From an uncultured Victivallaceae bacterium (GTDB taxonomy: Bacteria > Verrucomicrobiota > Lentisphaeria > Victivallales > Victivallaceae): 64,000 nucleotides of DNA. Positions within the stretch are counted from its first letter, which is position 1. Each line of letters begins with the position of its first letter. Below the pieces are notes generated by a model that was not told where the DNA came from, searched no databases, and saw nothing but the letters and a program-made list of their open reading frames with translations. A program made the position numbers and the translations under genes. The DNA is taken from positions 1 through 64,000 of the forward strand of contig CALXOD010000051.1 of assembly GCA_944389925.1 (NCBI GenBank), given 5' to 3'. Below are positions 44,105 through 54,097 of the stretch, piece after piece.

Positions 44105-45175
44105 ATGCCGCCCGCCGTTGTTTTCCCTGCTCTGCCGCCGGAACTGCCGGTTTTGCTGTTGCGCTGGTATGACCGCCACGCACGCACGCTGCCCTGGCGC
44201 GAAAATCCGACGCCATACCGGGTGTGGATTTCGGAGATCATGCTGCAGCAGACCCGGGTGGAAACCGTCAAGCCTTATTTCAACCGTTTTCTGAGTGCAT
44301 TCCCAAATCTCTGTGCGCTGGCCGAAGCGCGAGAGGAACAACTGTTGAAACTCTGGGAGGGACTCGGTTATTACAGTCGTGCCCGTAACCTGCAGCGGGC
44401 AGCACAACGCATTTTGACGGAGTTCCAGGGAGAGTTCCCCTCTGATCCGGTCCAGTTGCGACAGCTGCCCGGCATCGGGGAATATACCGCGGGGGCCATT
44501 GCCTCCATCTCTTTCGGATTGCCGGAACCAGCGGTAGATGGCAACGTGCTGCGCGTTCTCGCCCGCGTCACGGAATGGCGCGAAGATATCACACGCCCCG
44601 CTGCCAAAACCGCCGTCTCAGCCGCCCTGCGAAAAATCTATCCACAGGACCGTGCCGGAGATTTCACTCAGAGCCTGATGGAACTGGGAGCCCTGGTCTG
44701 TCTGCCCGGTGCCCAACCGCAATGCGATCGGTGTCCTCTCAACCAGCTCTGCCGCTGCTCCCGGAATGATGTCTGGCGGGAAATTCCGGTAAAACCAACG
44801 CCCCGGGCAAGGAAAATCGAAGAATGGACGGTCCTGGTCCTGCATTGCGGCAACCGCGTCGCCCTGAGACGGCGGCCCGCCGTCGGTTTGCTGGCGGGCA
44901 TGTGGGAATTTCCCATGTTGCCGGGACATCTCTCCGCAGAGGAAGCGGCGGCGGCACTTGCCCGAATGGAGAGCGGGTGGCAAGTTGCACCGGTACGGCA
45001 AATGACGGCACGGCACGTTTTCACGCATCGTGAATGGCATATGACCGGCTACTCTTTTGACTGCCGGTCGATGCCGGCACCATTCACCTGGGCGACTCCC
45101 GCCGCGCTGAACGGAGAATTTGCCCTGCCGAGCGCCTTCTCTGCCTTCCGGCAGCTGTTGACGCACCTCGCCTGA
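44105..45175 (+). CDS. mutY: A/G-specific adenine DNA glycosylase MutY
   Basis: 356 aa. MutY removes adenine paired with 8-oxoguanine. WISEIMLQQTRVETV has catalytic Glu44; LPGIGEYTAGAIASI is the helix-hairpin-helix with Tyr128 where Nth has Lys; Asp145 is in VDGNVLRVLARV. The cluster cysteines read C-X7-C-X2-C-X5-C (CLPGAQPQCDRCPLNQLC), one residue longer in the first gap than the common X6. A C-terminal NUDIX-like domain (RRRPAVGLLAGMWEFP) recognises 8-oxoG. It follows ybaK by six bases and is convergent with the beta-galactosidase gene. Confidence 0.96.
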   Translation: MPPAVVFPALPPELPVLLLRWYDRHARTLPWRENPTPYRVWISEIMLQQTRVETVKPYFNRFLSAFPNLCALAEAREEQLLKLWEGLGYYSRARNLQRAAQRILTEFQGEFPSDPVQLRQLPGIGEYTAGAIASISFGLPEPAVDGNVLRVLARVTEWREDITRPAAKTAVSAALRKIYPQDRAGDFTQSLMELGALVCLPGAQPQCDRCPLNQLCRCSRNDVWREIPVKPTPRARKIEEWTVLVLHCGNRVALRRRPAVGLLAGMWEFPMLPGHLSAEEAAAALARMESGWQVAPVRQMTARHVFTHREWHMTGYSFDCRSMPAPFTWATPAALNGEFALPSAFSAFRQLLTHLA

Positions 45176-45231
45176 CGTGCGGAAACGCTCCTGACGGCGG
45201 TGGTACCGTCCTGCGTCCCCTCTCATGATCC

Positions 45232-47292
45232 TTAATGGCAGGTCGCGACTTCTCCATCCTCCAATCGATAAACCTGAGACCCGAACTGCGGCAGCACCAT
45301 TTCTCCACTCAGCACACTGCCGTCAATAAGGCTCCGACCACGCAGTGACGTGCGAAACATCTCCGGTCCCCGAGAAAAGTTGTAGACAAACAAATAGCGT
45401 TGCCCCTCCCCTTCGCGTACCGTAGCGTGAACTCCGGCAGGAGTCGTCAGCAACCGGCCAATTCCGTGGCGTCTGGCCAGCTTGCCGTAAAAGGTCAGCA
45501 GGAAATCCAGATCACTGCGTCCCGCCTGATAATAGGCGAACCCCTTGCCGTAAGCATTTACCGTCAGCGCTGCTTCGCCGGCATAGAAGTCACGCACATA
45601 CTCCGCCAGCACCTCCGCTCCTTCCGGATGGATCCGTTCCGCATAATCCCGCACCACATGGCTGCCGGTAAGATTCAGAGAATTCGCCGCCGTCACCCGG
45701 AAAAACTGCCGATCATCCGGCGCCAGCCCATCCAGTTCCTCCTGCCAGATGCCGAAAAGCTCCCGCAATCCGTCTCCCGGCAATCCCCCCTCAAACACCA
45801 GATTGTCCTCATTGACATACCCGGAAAGATATCCGGAAATCAACACCCCTCCTCCGGCTACGAATTTGCGCAGATTCTCCGCTACTCCCGGTTTGAGCAT
45901 ATACAGCATCGGCGCCGCCACCAGCTTGTACCCGGACAGATCTGCGGTACTCTCCACCACATCCACCGGGATGTTCAATTCCCAGAAGGCCCGGTAATGC
46001 TGCAGAATGGTTTCGCACGGTTTCTTGGTCTCTGTGGTGGAAGGCCCCTGCGACACAAGTAACGCATCATGGGAATCCCAGTCGAACACCAACGCCACTT
46101 CAGGATGGGTCATGGTACCGCGCACTTCTCTGATCTTCTCAAGGATCTCGCCGACCTCAGCCACCTCACGGAATACCCGGGTGTTCTCCGAGCCTTCATG
46201 ATCCACCACCGCGCCATGCAATTTTTCACTGCCCCCACGTCCCTTCCGGAATTGAAAATACATGATCGCATCCGCACCGTGCCCCACCGCCAGCAGCTCC
46301 TCGGCCCGGTGCAGCCCCGGTCGCTTCAACCGGTAATATGGGTTCCAGTTGAGGTTGCTCGGCGTGGATTCCAGCAATACGAACGGTTTTCCCCCCATGG
46401 TCCGGTGCATGTCATGGATCATGGCGCTTTCGCTCGCGGCCCCCACAAAATCCCGTGGATCACACCAGCCGGGATAACGGTCATCAGCGATAAAATCGCA
46501 CAGTTCCGCAATCCGGTAATAGTTAATCCCCTGAAAAACTCCCATCATATTGGTTGTCACCGGATGCTGTGAATATCGCCGGACCGCCTCAATCTCCCAT
46601 TTCATGAAATCACAAACCTGTTCCGTGGCGAATCGCCGCCATTCCAGCGCCACCGAGTCCATGCAGGGGTCGTCCGGTTCGATTTCCGCCCAGTCACCGT
46701 AACGATGACTCCAGAAGGAGGTCCAGCAACGACGGTTGAAATTTTCCAGCGTCCCGAATTTCCGCTCCAGATACTCCCGGAAGGCTTTTTTGCAGAGATC
46801 GCAATAGCAGTGTCCGCTGTATTCATTGGAAATATGCCATGCCGCCAGCGCGGGATGTCCGGCATAACGTTCCGCCAGACGCAGGTTGATTTCCCGAACT
46901 TTTTCCCGATAGACCGGCGAGCGCCAGCAGTGGTTCTGCCGCTCGCGGTAGGTATCGCGTATCCCGTGCTGGTCCACGCGCCGGACCTCCGGATACTTTG
47001 CACTCAGCCAGGGCGGACGGGCACCGGAAGGGGTTGCCAGAAACACCTTGTTTCCGGCTTCGGCCATCCGATCCATCAGCCGATCCAGCCAGGCGAATTC
47101 GAATCTGCCCTCCTTCGGCTCGCAGGCGCTCCAGGCGAAGATACCGACCGAAAAAGTATTGCAGCGTGCCAGCCGCATCAATCGGAAATCCGCATCGATG
47201 ATCTCCGGCCGGTCCAGCCACTGATCAGGATTGTAATCCCCTCCGTGCAGAAAATAGTCGCAACCGGCGATAATCGGCGCATGTTTCGTCAT
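45232..47292 (-). CDS. Beta-galactosidase, glycoside hydrolase family 42
   Basis: 686 aa, the usual GH42 length. It hydrolyses beta-galactosides. Catalytic acid Glu157 sits in WHISNEYSGHC and nucleophile Glu308 in VLLESTPSNLNW. The zinc-cluster cysteines (CYCDLC after the acid) and GGDYNPDQW near the N-terminus are typical, as are the trimerisation domain (residues about 400-600) and a small C-terminal beta domain. There is no signal peptide, so it acts in the cytoplasm on imported galactosides. AGGAGGAG precedes the ATG. No transporter is adjacent. A GATACCG-N7-CGGTATC palindrome lies about 100 bases upstream. Confidence 0.95.
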   Translation of the reverse strand: MTKHAPIIAGCDYFLHGGDYNPDQWLDRPEIIDADFRLMRLARCNTFSVGIFAWSACEPKEGRFEFAWLDRLMDRMAEAGNKVFLATPSGARPPWLSAKYPEVRRVDQHGIRDTYRERQNHCWRSPVYREKVREINLRLAERYAGHPALAAWHISNEYSGHCYCDLCKKAFREYLERKFGTLENFNRRCWTSFWSHRYGDWAEIEPDDPCMDSVALEWRRFATEQVCDFMKWEIEAVRRYSQHPVTTNMMGVFQGINYYRIAELCDFIADDRYPGWCDPRDFVGAASESAMIHDMHRTMGGKPFVLLESTPSNLNWNPYYRLKRPGLHRAEELLAVGHGADAIMYFQFRKGRGGSEKLHGAVVDHEGSENTRVFREVAEVGEILEKIREVRGTMTHPEVALVFDWDSHDALLVSQGPSTTETKKPCETILQHYRAFWELNIPVDVVESTADLSGYKLVAAPMLYMLKPGVAENLRKFVAGGGVLISGYLSGYVNEDNLVFEGGLPGDGLRELFGIWQEELDGLAPDDRQFFRVTAANSLNLTGSHVVRDYAERIHPEGAEVLAEYVRDFYAGEAALTVNAYGKGFAYYQAGRSDLDFLLTFYGKLARRHGIGRLLTTPAGVHATVREGEGQRYLFVYNFSRGPEMFRTSLRGRSLIDGSVLSGEMVLPQFGSQVYRLEDGEVATCH

Positions 47293-47385
47293 GATCGCGT
47301 TCTCCTCCTGTTCTATTTTTCAAGGTCAGCCGGAATCGTTCGTTTCCGCTTCTTTGGCCGGGCACGCCCCGGAAAAAACAGACAA

Positions 47386-47406
47386 GATACCGGGACACAC
47401 GGTATC
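47386..47406. promoter_or_regulatory. Palindrome between beta-galactosidase and uracil-DNA glycosylase
   Basis: GATACCG (47386-47392) - GGACACA - CGGTATC (47400-47406), a perfect 7-7-7 inverted repeat about 95-115 bases upstream of the beta-galactosidase ATG. It might be an operator for the galactosidase, or the stem of a terminator for the glycosylase gene, since a U-run (six T on the minus strand) follows seven bases later. Confidence 0.4.
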
Positions 47407-47449
47407 ATAGCACTGCTTTCTCCATCTGTCCAGGGGATCCGGAAATGTT

Positions 47450-48265
47450 TTATCGTTGCCGCTTCCGTCCCAGCCGAGCCATGACCTGCTGCAAATCGCT
47501 CCAGGCATCTCTTTTGGCCGATTCCTGCCGCAACAGAAATGCCGGATGAAAGGTCGGCATGACCGGAATACCGTTGAAATCAATCCAGTGCCCGCGCATC
47601 CGGCTGATGCCCGCCGACTCCTTGAAGAGAAACGACAACGCCACCCCGCCTAAACTGACGATCACTTTCGGCCGGATCAATTCGATCTGCCGTTTCAGAT
47701 ACCCGATGCAGGCGGCAGCCTCATCCGGCTCCGGAGCCCGGTTGCCGGGCGGACGGCACTTGACCACATTGGCGATATACACCTCTTCCCGGGCGAAAGT
47801 CATGGCGGCGATCATCTTGTCCAGCAACTGTCCCGCCCGGCCGACGAATGGCCGTCCGGTCCGATCTTCATCCGCGCCGGGGCCTTCGCCGATAAACATC
47901 AGTTCCGCCCGCGGATTCCCTTCGCCGAACACAGCAAGATGCCGTTTTTCGCACAAACGACAGCGCCGGCATACCCGTACCTCCTCCGCCAGCGCCGCCA
48001 GCGCCGCTTCCGGCCCGTCCGCAGCAACCGGAGCAGAGGTTGCGGTCACCGGCCCGACATCCGGAGCGGACGAAGATGGAGCAGATGAAGGCGTCGGCAC
48101 GTTTTCCGTCACGGCGGCAGGCTTTCTTTCCGGCGCAACGGCGGAAACAGCGGGCACGTCGCTCAGAAATTCCTGCCAGATCGCCGGATCAAGTTCCACC
48201 GACCGATGCCTGAGCCCTTCCTCCTTCAGACATCCGGTTAAGATCTGATAAAAACAGTCACTCAT
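47450..48265 (-). CDS. Uracil-DNA glycosylase, type 4 (iron-sulfur)
   Basis: 271 aa. It removes uracil from DNA. The catalytic domain holds the 4Fe-4S cysteines (VCRRCRLCEKRH, NVVKCRPPGNR), MFIGEGPGADEDRTGRPFVGRAGQLLDKM and the loop PTFHPAFLLR. The N-terminal 90 residues are a low-complexity linker rich in Pro, Ala and Ser, common in these proteins. The start at 48265 is chosen because GGAAAG lies upstream and MSDCFYQIL begins the usual N-terminal helix. A promoter is at 48324-48352, divergent from mscS. Confidence 0.93.
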   Translation of the reverse strand: MSDCFYQILTGCLKEEGLRHRSVELDPAIWQEFLSDVPAVSAVAPERKPAAVTENVPTPSSAPSSSAPDVGPVTATSAPVAADGPEAALAALAEEVRVCRRCRLCEKRHLAVFGEGNPRAELMFIGEGPGADEDRTGRPFVGRAGQLLDKMIAAMTFAREEVYIANVVKCRPPGNRAPEPDEAAACIGYLKRQIELIRPKVIVSLGGVALSFLFKESAGISRMRGHWIDFNGIPVMPTFHPAFLLRQESAKRDAWSDLQQVMARLGRKRQR

Positions 48266-48323
48266 ATCCTGCACTTTCCGGGGTTTTCGGACTTGCCGCA
48301 AAGGCAATCCGGTGTTATCTTAA

Positions 48324-48352
48324 AATATAATCCGTTTGCGTGCAATTGTAAA
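48324..48352 (-). promoter_or_regulatory. Sigma-70-like promoter of the uracil-DNA glycosylase gene
   Basis: Minus strand TTTACA (48352-48347), 17-base spacer, TATATT (48329-48324), predicted start about 50 bases before the ATG at 48265. Confidence 0.5.
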
Positions 48353-48384
48353 ATTCAAAAATAAACGGGGAGCTAATCCGTATT

Positions 48385-49563
48385 ATGCCGCTGATTGTCG
48401 GAACAGCAATAGCCGGAAACACGTTTTCCAATAAAGCCACCTCTTTTTTCGCCCCGTTGACGGAGTGGTTCTCAACCGTCATCCAATGGTTTGTCGATCA
48501 GCGTTTCCAATTGCTGATCATGGTGATCGGTCTGGGCATCACCGCGGCACTCATGGCATTGATCAGCTGGATTCTGCGTCGTCTGATCCCGACTTTGATG
48601 AAAAGAACCGGGGCCAGACTGGATCATGCGCTTGTCACCCATCTGCATCTGCCGGTCATGATGCTGCTTGGTGCCACCGGTATCATGATCAGCCTTCAGG
48701 CGCCGGCGCTGCCGCCGGTGATCGCCCGCTGGCTGCCCCGTTGCTATTATGCTTTTATCTCCCTGATTATTTTCTGGGGGCTCATGAGATTCATCGGGTT
48801 TCTGGATTTCTACTTCAAAGGAATCGCCGCAAAAACCGCCAATACCATGGATGATCTCCTGATCGATCTGGTGCGCCGGGTGGTCAAAGCAACGATCTGT
48901 ATTATTGCCATCATTTTTATCGCACAAAACATCTTTCAGTTGAATGTAAGCGCCCTGCTCGCCGGCGCGGGAGTCGCCGGTCTGGCAATCGCATTCGCAG
49001 CCCAGAACACGCTGGCCAACATTTTCGGGGCAGCCACTTTGATTCTGGATAAACCGTTCAAGGTCGGAGATTGCGTGGAAATGGGGGAAACGTCCGGCAT
49101 CGTGGAAGCAGTCGGATTGCGCAGTACCCGGCTGCGCTCCCTGGACGGAACGGTCTGGTATGTTCCCAACCGCCAGATGGCGGACAGTACCTTGCGCAAT
49201 TACGCCCAGCGCCCGAATCTGAAATATGCCTTTGACATCGGCCTGATTTATGGCACCACACCGGAACAGATGCGGCGGGCGCTCGCCATTCTGCATGAAA
49301 TTCTGGACAATCACCCCATGTTCGACATGGAGGAGATGCCGCCCCGAATCTATTTCACGGAACTGCGGGACTGGTCACTAAATATCAGTGTCATCGTGTG
49401 GTTTCAGACACAGGACTGGTTCGCCATGCAGGCGGCGCGCCAGGAGATCAATCTGCAGATTCTGGAACGTTTCAACGCCGAGGGCCTGAGTTTCGCCTTC
49501 CCGAGCACCACCAACTACCTCACCGCCGACAGCGCCGGTCCGGTGGAGATCAAGAATTCTTAA
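48385..49563 (+). CDS. Small-conductance mechanosensitive channel (MscS family)
   Basis: 392 aa. It relieves turgor when the membrane is stretched. Four or five membrane segments lie in the first 180 residues; the pore helix follows with [27 protein letters not shown], then the beta domain ([39 protein letters not shown]) and a C-terminal domain. It is longer than E. coli MscS (286 aa) because of extra N-terminal segments. GGGGAG lies about 12 bases before the ATG, a loose spacing. argG follows after 28 bases. Confidence 0.93.
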   Translation: MPLIVGTAIAGNTFSNKATSFFAPLTEWFSTVIQWFVDQRFQLLIMVIGLGITAALMALISWILRRLIPTLMKRTGARLDHALVTHLHLPVMMLLGATGIMISLQAPALPPVIARWLPRCYYAFISLIIFWGLMRFIGFLDFYFKGIAAKTANTMDDLLIDLVRRVVKATICIIAIIFIAQNIFQLNVSALLAGAGVAGLAIAFAAQNTLANIFGAATLILDKPFKVGDCVEMGETSGIVEAVGLRSTRLRSLDGTVWYVPNRQMADSTLRNYAQRPNLKYAFDIGLIYGTTPEQMRRALAILHEILDNHPMFDMEEMPPRIYFTELRDWSLNISVIVWFQTQDWFAMQAARQEINLQILERFNAEGLSFAFPSTTNYLTADSAGPVEIKNS

Positions 49564-49591
49564 CCTCTTTTTTGAAAGGAATCGTAACATC

Positions 49592-50788
49592 ATGAAAGTT
49601 ATCGTCGCCTATTCCGGCGGTCTCGACACATCGGTGATCGTCAAGTGGGTCAAGGAAACCTACCATGCGGAAGTCATCGGCTTCTGTGCCGACGTCGGCC
49701 AGGAAGAAGAACTCAACGGAGTGGAGGCCAAGGCCATCCGTACCGGTGCCAGCAAGTGCTATGTGGAAGACCTCACTGAGGAGTTTGCCCGCGACTTCAT
49801 CTTCCCGATGATGCAGGCCAATGCCATTTATGAAGGAAACTACCTGCTGGGCACCTCCATCGCCCGGCCGCTGATCGGCAAGCGCCTGATCGAAATCGCC
49901 CGCGCGGAAGGCGCCGACGCCATCTGCCACGGCGCCACCGGCAAAGGCAATGACCAGGTCCGGTTTGAACTGACCGCCTATGCCATGGAACCGAACATCA
50001 AAATCATCGCCCCCTGGCGTGAATGGAATTTCACCGGCCGTATGGATCTGATCAAGTACGCCCGGGAAAACGGCATTCCGGTCACCTCAACTGCGGAAAA
50101 GCCCTACAGCATGGACCGCAACCTGCTGCACATCAGCTTTGAAGGCGGCATTCTCGAAGATCCGTGGAACGCCTGCCCCGAAGACATCGCCGTAATGACC
50201 CGCCCCCTTTCCCAGGCTGCGAACGAACCGGAAGATGTGATCATCACCTTTGAAAAGGGGATTCCGGTCAAGGTCAATGGCGAGGAACTCTCCCCGGCCA
50301 ACCTCATGCGCAAGCTCAACGCTCTCGGCAAGAAACACGCTGTCGGCCGCGTTGACATCGTCGAAAACCGTTTCGTCGGCATGAAGTCGCGCGGCGTGTA
50401 TGAAACGCCTGCCGGAACCATCCTGCATCACGCGCACCGGGCGCTGGAAACAATCACCATGGACCGGGAAGCGATGCATCTGCGTGACAGCTTCATCCCG
50501 CGTTACGCGGAAATGGTCTACAACGGCTTCTGGTATGCGCCGGAACGGGAAATGCTCCAGGCGGCGATCACCGAAAGCCAGAAATTCGTGACCGGCGACG
50601 TCCGGGTCAAGCTCTTCAAAGGCGCCTGCCATGTCACCGGACGCCGCTCCGAATACAGCCTGTACGACGACGCCATCGCCAGCTTCGAAGGGGCGGAAGC
50701 GTACAATCAGAAGGATGCGGAAGGGTTTATCCGGCTGAACGCCCTGCGTCTGCGGGTGCTGGCGCGGAGCAAACAGCGCCGGTATTGA
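49592..50788 (+). CDS. argG: Argininosuccinate synthase
   Basis: 398 aa. It joins citrulline and aspartate using ATP, the next-to-last step of arginine synthesis. [12 protein letters not shown] is the ATP-binding P-loop, [17 protein letters not shown] the citrulline/aspartate region, and [15 protein letters not shown] and EDPWN are strongly conserved. Length is normal. AAGGAATCGTAACATC precedes the ATG. argH is not adjacent. It ends in a strong terminator. Confidence 0.97.
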   Translation: MKVIVAYSGGLDTSVIVKWVKETYHAEVIGFCADVGQEEELNGVEAKAIRTGASKCYVEDLTEEFARDFIFPMMQANAIYEGNYLLGTSIARPLIGKRLIEIARAEGADAICHGATGKGNDQVRFELTAYAMEPNIKIIAPWREWNFTGRMDLIKYARENGIPVTSTAEKPYSMDRNLLHISFEGGILEDPWNACPEDIAVMTRPLSQAANEPEDVIITFEKGIPVKVNGEELSPANLMRKLNALGKKHAVGRVDIVENRFVGMKSRGVYETPAGTILHHAHRALETITMDREAMHLRDSFIPRYAEMVYNGFWYAPEREMLQAAITESQKFVTGDVRVKLFKGACHVTGRRSEYSLYDDAIASFEGAEAYNQKDAEGFIRLNALRLRVLARSKQRRY

Positions 50789-50808
50789 TCCCGGTATACC
50801 TTCAGGGA

Positions 50809-50841
50809 AAGCGGAGCGTTTCACGACGCTTCGCTTTTTTT
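50809..50841 (+). terminator. Rho-independent terminator after argG
   Basis: 10-bp stem AAGCGGAGCG (50809-50818) / CGCTTCGCTT (50827-50836) with one G-T pair, followed by a T-run to 50841. Confidence 0.88.
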
Positions 50842-50865
50842 ATTGTACGAAAATCACTTCCCTGC

Positions 50866-50894
50866 TTGCAGCACTGCCGAACCGGGAGTATGAT
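50866..50894 (+). promoter_or_regulatory. Sigma-70-like promoter
   Basis: TTGCAG (50866-50871), 17-base spacer, TATGAT (50889-50894), the best candidate for transcription of the membrane protein at 51105. Confidence 0.5.
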
Positions 50895-51104
50895 AAATTT
50901 GTCTCCGGCTGCCGGAAAAACACAACGTGCCCCCGTCGGGAGCCGGATTCTCTGGCGCAATCCGTTCGGTGAATCTTATTCCGACAATAACGGAATGCCC
51001 CTGATCATCCGCGGGGAAAGAACCAATCAGCTCCCGGAAGATACTTTCCATGGTCACAGGCATGGGGAAACACAAGCAAAGATTTTTTGAGCAGAAGGAA
51101 CATG

Positions 51105-52907
51105 ATGAACATCCAAAGGTTTCATTTTTTTCAACAGAACCGGATAGCCTGCCTGATGGTATTACCGGTTGCGCTGGTGCTTCTGGGGCCATTGCTGTTA
51201 CTGGGCCAAGACGGCATCGTCGCCATCCACGACAATCTGGACTGGCTGCCCTTATACCGGATGTTCCGGGATGATGGGCTTTTTTTTGTCTGGGATGCGC
51301 CGACCCGGTTTATGGATGGATTATCCACTCTTTATTGCTGGGAGGCGGACTATTCGTATCAAAGTCTGCTGTTCCTGCTTTTCCCATTGTTTGAAGCCTA
51401 TGTAGTTCTGAAGGTTTCCATGGTGGTCATGGCATTCTGCACCATGTTGCTGCTGCTCCACCGACTCGTCGTACCGCCGAACTGGATCGCGGTCGGCGTC
51501 GCACTGTGTTATGCTGCGTTGCCGCTGTTGCCGGTCTGGACACCGGCGCTGGCCTCGCTGCCGCTGGCGCCGCTGTTGTTTCTCCGCTATGCCGCCCGGG
51601 AACGTTTTACGCCGGAAGTATTCTGGATCATATTGTTGCCGTTCTTCTCCAGCTTTTCCGTCATCGGCATGTTCCTGATCGGTCTCTGGGCAGCCGCAAC
51701 GCTCCTGCTGTGGGGAATCCGGCGGCGATGGAATGTCAATCTGGCGGCAGGATGGATTCTATTGACGGCCGGCTATGTGCTGGTCGATTTGAAACTCTTT
51801 TATCTGATGCTGGTCGTTCGGGAACCGGTAAACCGGGCGCTGATTCCTCCACAAGGCCATTTTTTTCAGTGTCTGTGGGACGCGTTCGCAATCGGTCTGG
51901 AGCACGCGGACGGTCGTGCCATGCCACTGGTTCTGCCTTTGACGGCAGCGGTATTATTCACCGGTCTCGTCATGCGGCATCGCCAACGTCGGAATGAAAC
52001 GGCCACGTTCCCTTCTCCGTCAGCAATAAAACTTTCCCTGAACGCCGCCCGGTTTCGTCTGCTGGTCTGGTGCGCTGTCGCGATCCTGGGAATTGGAGTG
52101 GTTGCGGCATGCGGCTCCTGTGGTGCCGTGCAACGTTTGACGGCACCGATACTGCCGATGCTGAATGGGTTCAACTGGGCCCGGATTCTGGTATTTCAGC
52201 TGCCACTGTATTATCTGGGATTCGCACTGGCATTGTCCTTTCTCTCCGACCAGAATGGACGCTGGAAAAAAGCCGGCCGGATACTGGCCATTTGCATGCT
52301 GGGAGGACAGCTTTGCTGGATTCTGTTTTCCGATACTTTATACAATGATTCCCTCAAAAACTGGCGGTATATTCGCCATCTGTTTTCGGGTCATGTGGAA
52401 GACTCCGAAGTGACCTGGCGGGAATTCTTTTCGACGCCTCTTTTCCAAAAGATTCAAAATGACCTCGATTATCAAGGTGAAAAGGTAATGGCATTCGGAT
52501 TTCATCCCTCCGTGCTGGTTTACAATGGATTCAACTGCATCGACGGTTACAACAGTCTGCATTCGCAGGCCGCCATGCAAAAGTTCCGCCGGTTGATCGC
52601 TCCGACCCTGAACACCAATCCCTCTCTTCAGCAATATTTCGATGCCTGGGGCGGGCGTTTCTATCTCTACAATCCATGGCTCACCTGGATTCCGACGAAA
52701 AAACATGAATACCGCCCGGTGGAACTGGCCATTGACCGCAATGTACTGATCCATGAATACGGGGCACGTTACCTGCTGTCCCGGGTACCGGTACTCAATG
52801 CCCGACCACTTGGTCTGGAGTTGCTCGGCCTCTATGAAATGGAGGGCTGTCTGTATCGGATTCTGGTTTACCGCATCCCGACCGGTCCGGCTGCCAAGAG
52901 CGAGTAA
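51105..52907 (+). CDS. Large integral membrane protein, DUF6044-like
   Basis: 600 aa with about 10-12 hydrophobic segments. The first loop, IVAIHDNLDWLPLYRMFRDD, and the second part with NGFNWARILVFQLPLYYL and the soluble C-terminal GFHPSVLVYNGFNCIDGYNSL resemble DUF6044 (YkoS-type) proteins and more distantly GT-C glycosyltransferases, whose first loop carries catalytic acids. A role in surface glycan or lipid work is inferred. Two adjacent ATGs at 51102 and 51105 follow AGAAGGA; the second has the better spacing. No coupled neighbour. Confidence 0.65.
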   Translation: MNIQRFHFFQQNRIACLMVLPVALVLLGPLLLLGQDGIVAIHDNLDWLPLYRMFRDDGLFFVWDAPTRFMDGLSTLYCWEADYSYQSLLFLLFPLFEAYVVLKVSMVVMAFCTMLLLLHRLVVPPNWIAVGVALCYAALPLLPVWTPALASLPLAPLLFLRYAARERFTPEVFWIILLPFFSSFSVIGMFLIGLWAAATLLLWGIRRRWNVNLAAGWILLTAGYVLVDLKLFYLMLVVREPVNRALIPPQGHFFQCLWDAFAIGLEHADGRAMPLVLPLTAAVLFTGLVMRHRQRRNETATFPSPSAIKLSLNAARFRLLVWCAVAILGIGVVAACGSCGAVQRLTAPILPMLNGFNWARILVFQLPLYYLGFALALSFLSDQNGRWKKAGRILAICMLGGQLCWILFSDTLYNDSLKNWRYIRHLFSGHVEDSEVTWREFFSTPLFQKIQNDLDYQGEKVMAFGFHPSVLVYNGFNCIDGYNSLHSQAAMQKFRRLIAPTLNTNPSLQQYFDAWGGRFYLYNPWLTWIPTKKHEYRPVELAIDRNVLIHEYGARYLLSRVPVLNARPLGLELLGLYEMEGCLYRILVYRIPTGPAAKSE

Positions 52908-52929
52908 AAAGATTTTCGGGGACTTGTAC

Positions 52930-52958
52930 TTGACATTCGCCGAAGCCAAGAGTACATT
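52930..52958 (+). promoter_or_regulatory. Sigma-70-like promoter of the moxR operon
   Basis: TTGACA (52930-52935, consensus), 17-base spacer, TACATT (52953-52958), about 67 bases before the moxR ATG at 53025. Confidence 0.65.
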
Positions 52959-53024
52959 GTTTCAAAGTAACGAGATTTTTCATCCGTTCAATGTTTTTTC
53001 ATTATTTTTCATGGGGGGAAAATC

Positions 53025-54047
53025 ATGGAAACAAAAGACATTCAGCAACTACAGGAAATCGTCCGGCAGCGCCAGAACGCGCTGCAGCTGGTCAAAACGG
53101 AAATGGGCCGCATCATCGCCGGACAGGACAAGCTGCTCGACCGCCTGCTTCTGGCTATGATCTCCGATGGTCATGTCCTGCTCGAAGGGGTACCCGGGCT
53201 GGCCAAAACCATGGCAGTCCGCACGCTGGCCCAGACGCTGAACGGTACGTTTTCGCGTCTGCAGTTCACTCCGGACCTGCTGCCGGCGGACTTGATCGGG
53301 ACGCGCATTTATAACGCATCGACCCATGAATTCTCGACCCGGCTCGGACCGGTTTTCGCCAACATCGTGCTGGCAGATGAAATCAACCGCGCCCCGGCCA
53401 AGGTGCAGAGTGCACTCCTCGAAGCCATGCAGGAAAAACAGGTGACCATTGCGGGAGAAACCTTTTCCCTGCCGGCCCCGTTTCTGGTGCTGGCCACCCA
53501 GAACCCGATTGAGCAGGAAGGAACGTATCCATTGCCGGAAGCGCAGCTGGACCGGTTCATGTTCAAGCTCAAAGTGGATTATCCGAAACGGGCCGAGGAA
53601 GAACTGGTCATCCGCCGCATGGCGCATCCAGCCTGCCGGGTAGAGGCGGTCGCAGTCGGTAAATTGGAAGACATCGTTGCTGCCCGGGAAATTGTCGATC
53701 AAATTTACATTGACGAAAAAATTGTTGAGTATATTCTCGATCTGGTTTTCGCCACCCGTCCGGGACACCGGGCGGAACTCTCGGCACGGCAATCCTCGGC
53801 CAAACTGGACGAAACGGCAGCGCTGATTTCGTTCGGAGCCTCCCCTCGCGCCTCAATTGCGCTGGCGGTGGCGGCCCGGGGGGCAGCGTTTCTTGCCGGA
53901 CGCGCCTATGTCGTGCCGCAGGATGTCAAGGACATTGCCCCGGATGTGCTGCGGCACCGAATCATCCTCTCGTATGAAGCGGAAGCGGAAAACATCGATA
54001 CCGATGCCGTGATCAAATCGCTCCTGGATGAACTGCGCACGCCCTGA
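53025..54047 (+). CDS. moxR: MoxR-family AAA+ ATPase
   Basis: 340 aa. Walker A EGVPGLAKTM, Walker B NIVLADEINRAPAKVQ, sensor 1 LATQNPIEQEG and the MoxR C-terminal FGASPRASIALAVAARGAAFL. MoxR ATPases act as chaperones for partner proteins carrying a von Willebrand A domain, here encoded just downstream. GGGGAAAATC precedes the ATG. First gene of an operon with DUF58, BatD-like and BatA-like genes (gaps of 50, 3 and -8 bases). Confidence 0.95.
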   Translation: METKDIQQLQEIVRQRQNALQLVKTEMGRIIAGQDKLLDRLLLAMISDGHVLLEGVPGLAKTMAVRTLAQTLNGTFSRLQFTPDLLPADLIGTRIYNASTHEFSTRLGPVFANIVLADEINRAPAKVQSALLEAMQEKQVTIAGETFSLPAPFLVLATQNPIEQEGTYPLPEAQLDRFMFKLKVDYPKRAEEELVIRRMAHPACRVEAVAVGKLEDIVAAREIVDQIYIDEKIVEYILDLVFATRPGHRAELSARQSSAKLDETAALISFGASPRASIALAVAARGAAFLAGRAYVVPQDVKDIAPDVLRHRIILSYEAEAENIDTDAVIKSLLDELRTP

Positions 54048-54097
54048 GTTTTCCTCCTCTCCACGCAAGACCAACCGAATGGGAGGATCCGAAAACC

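Larger units (their letters stand above)
50789..51104. other. Intergenic region: argG terminator and a promoter with a long leader
   Basis: 316 bases. After the argG terminator (50809-50841) comes a promoter at 50866-50894, giving a leader of about 200 nt before the DUF6044-like gene. A 66-codon frame from 50890 has no fitting ribosome site and is not called. No riboswitch structure was recognised. Confidence 0.6.

Noticed and set aside
50890-51090. 66-codon frame between argG and the DUF6044-like gene
   Set aside because: Its ATG overlaps the -10 of a promoter and has no properly spaced ribosome site.
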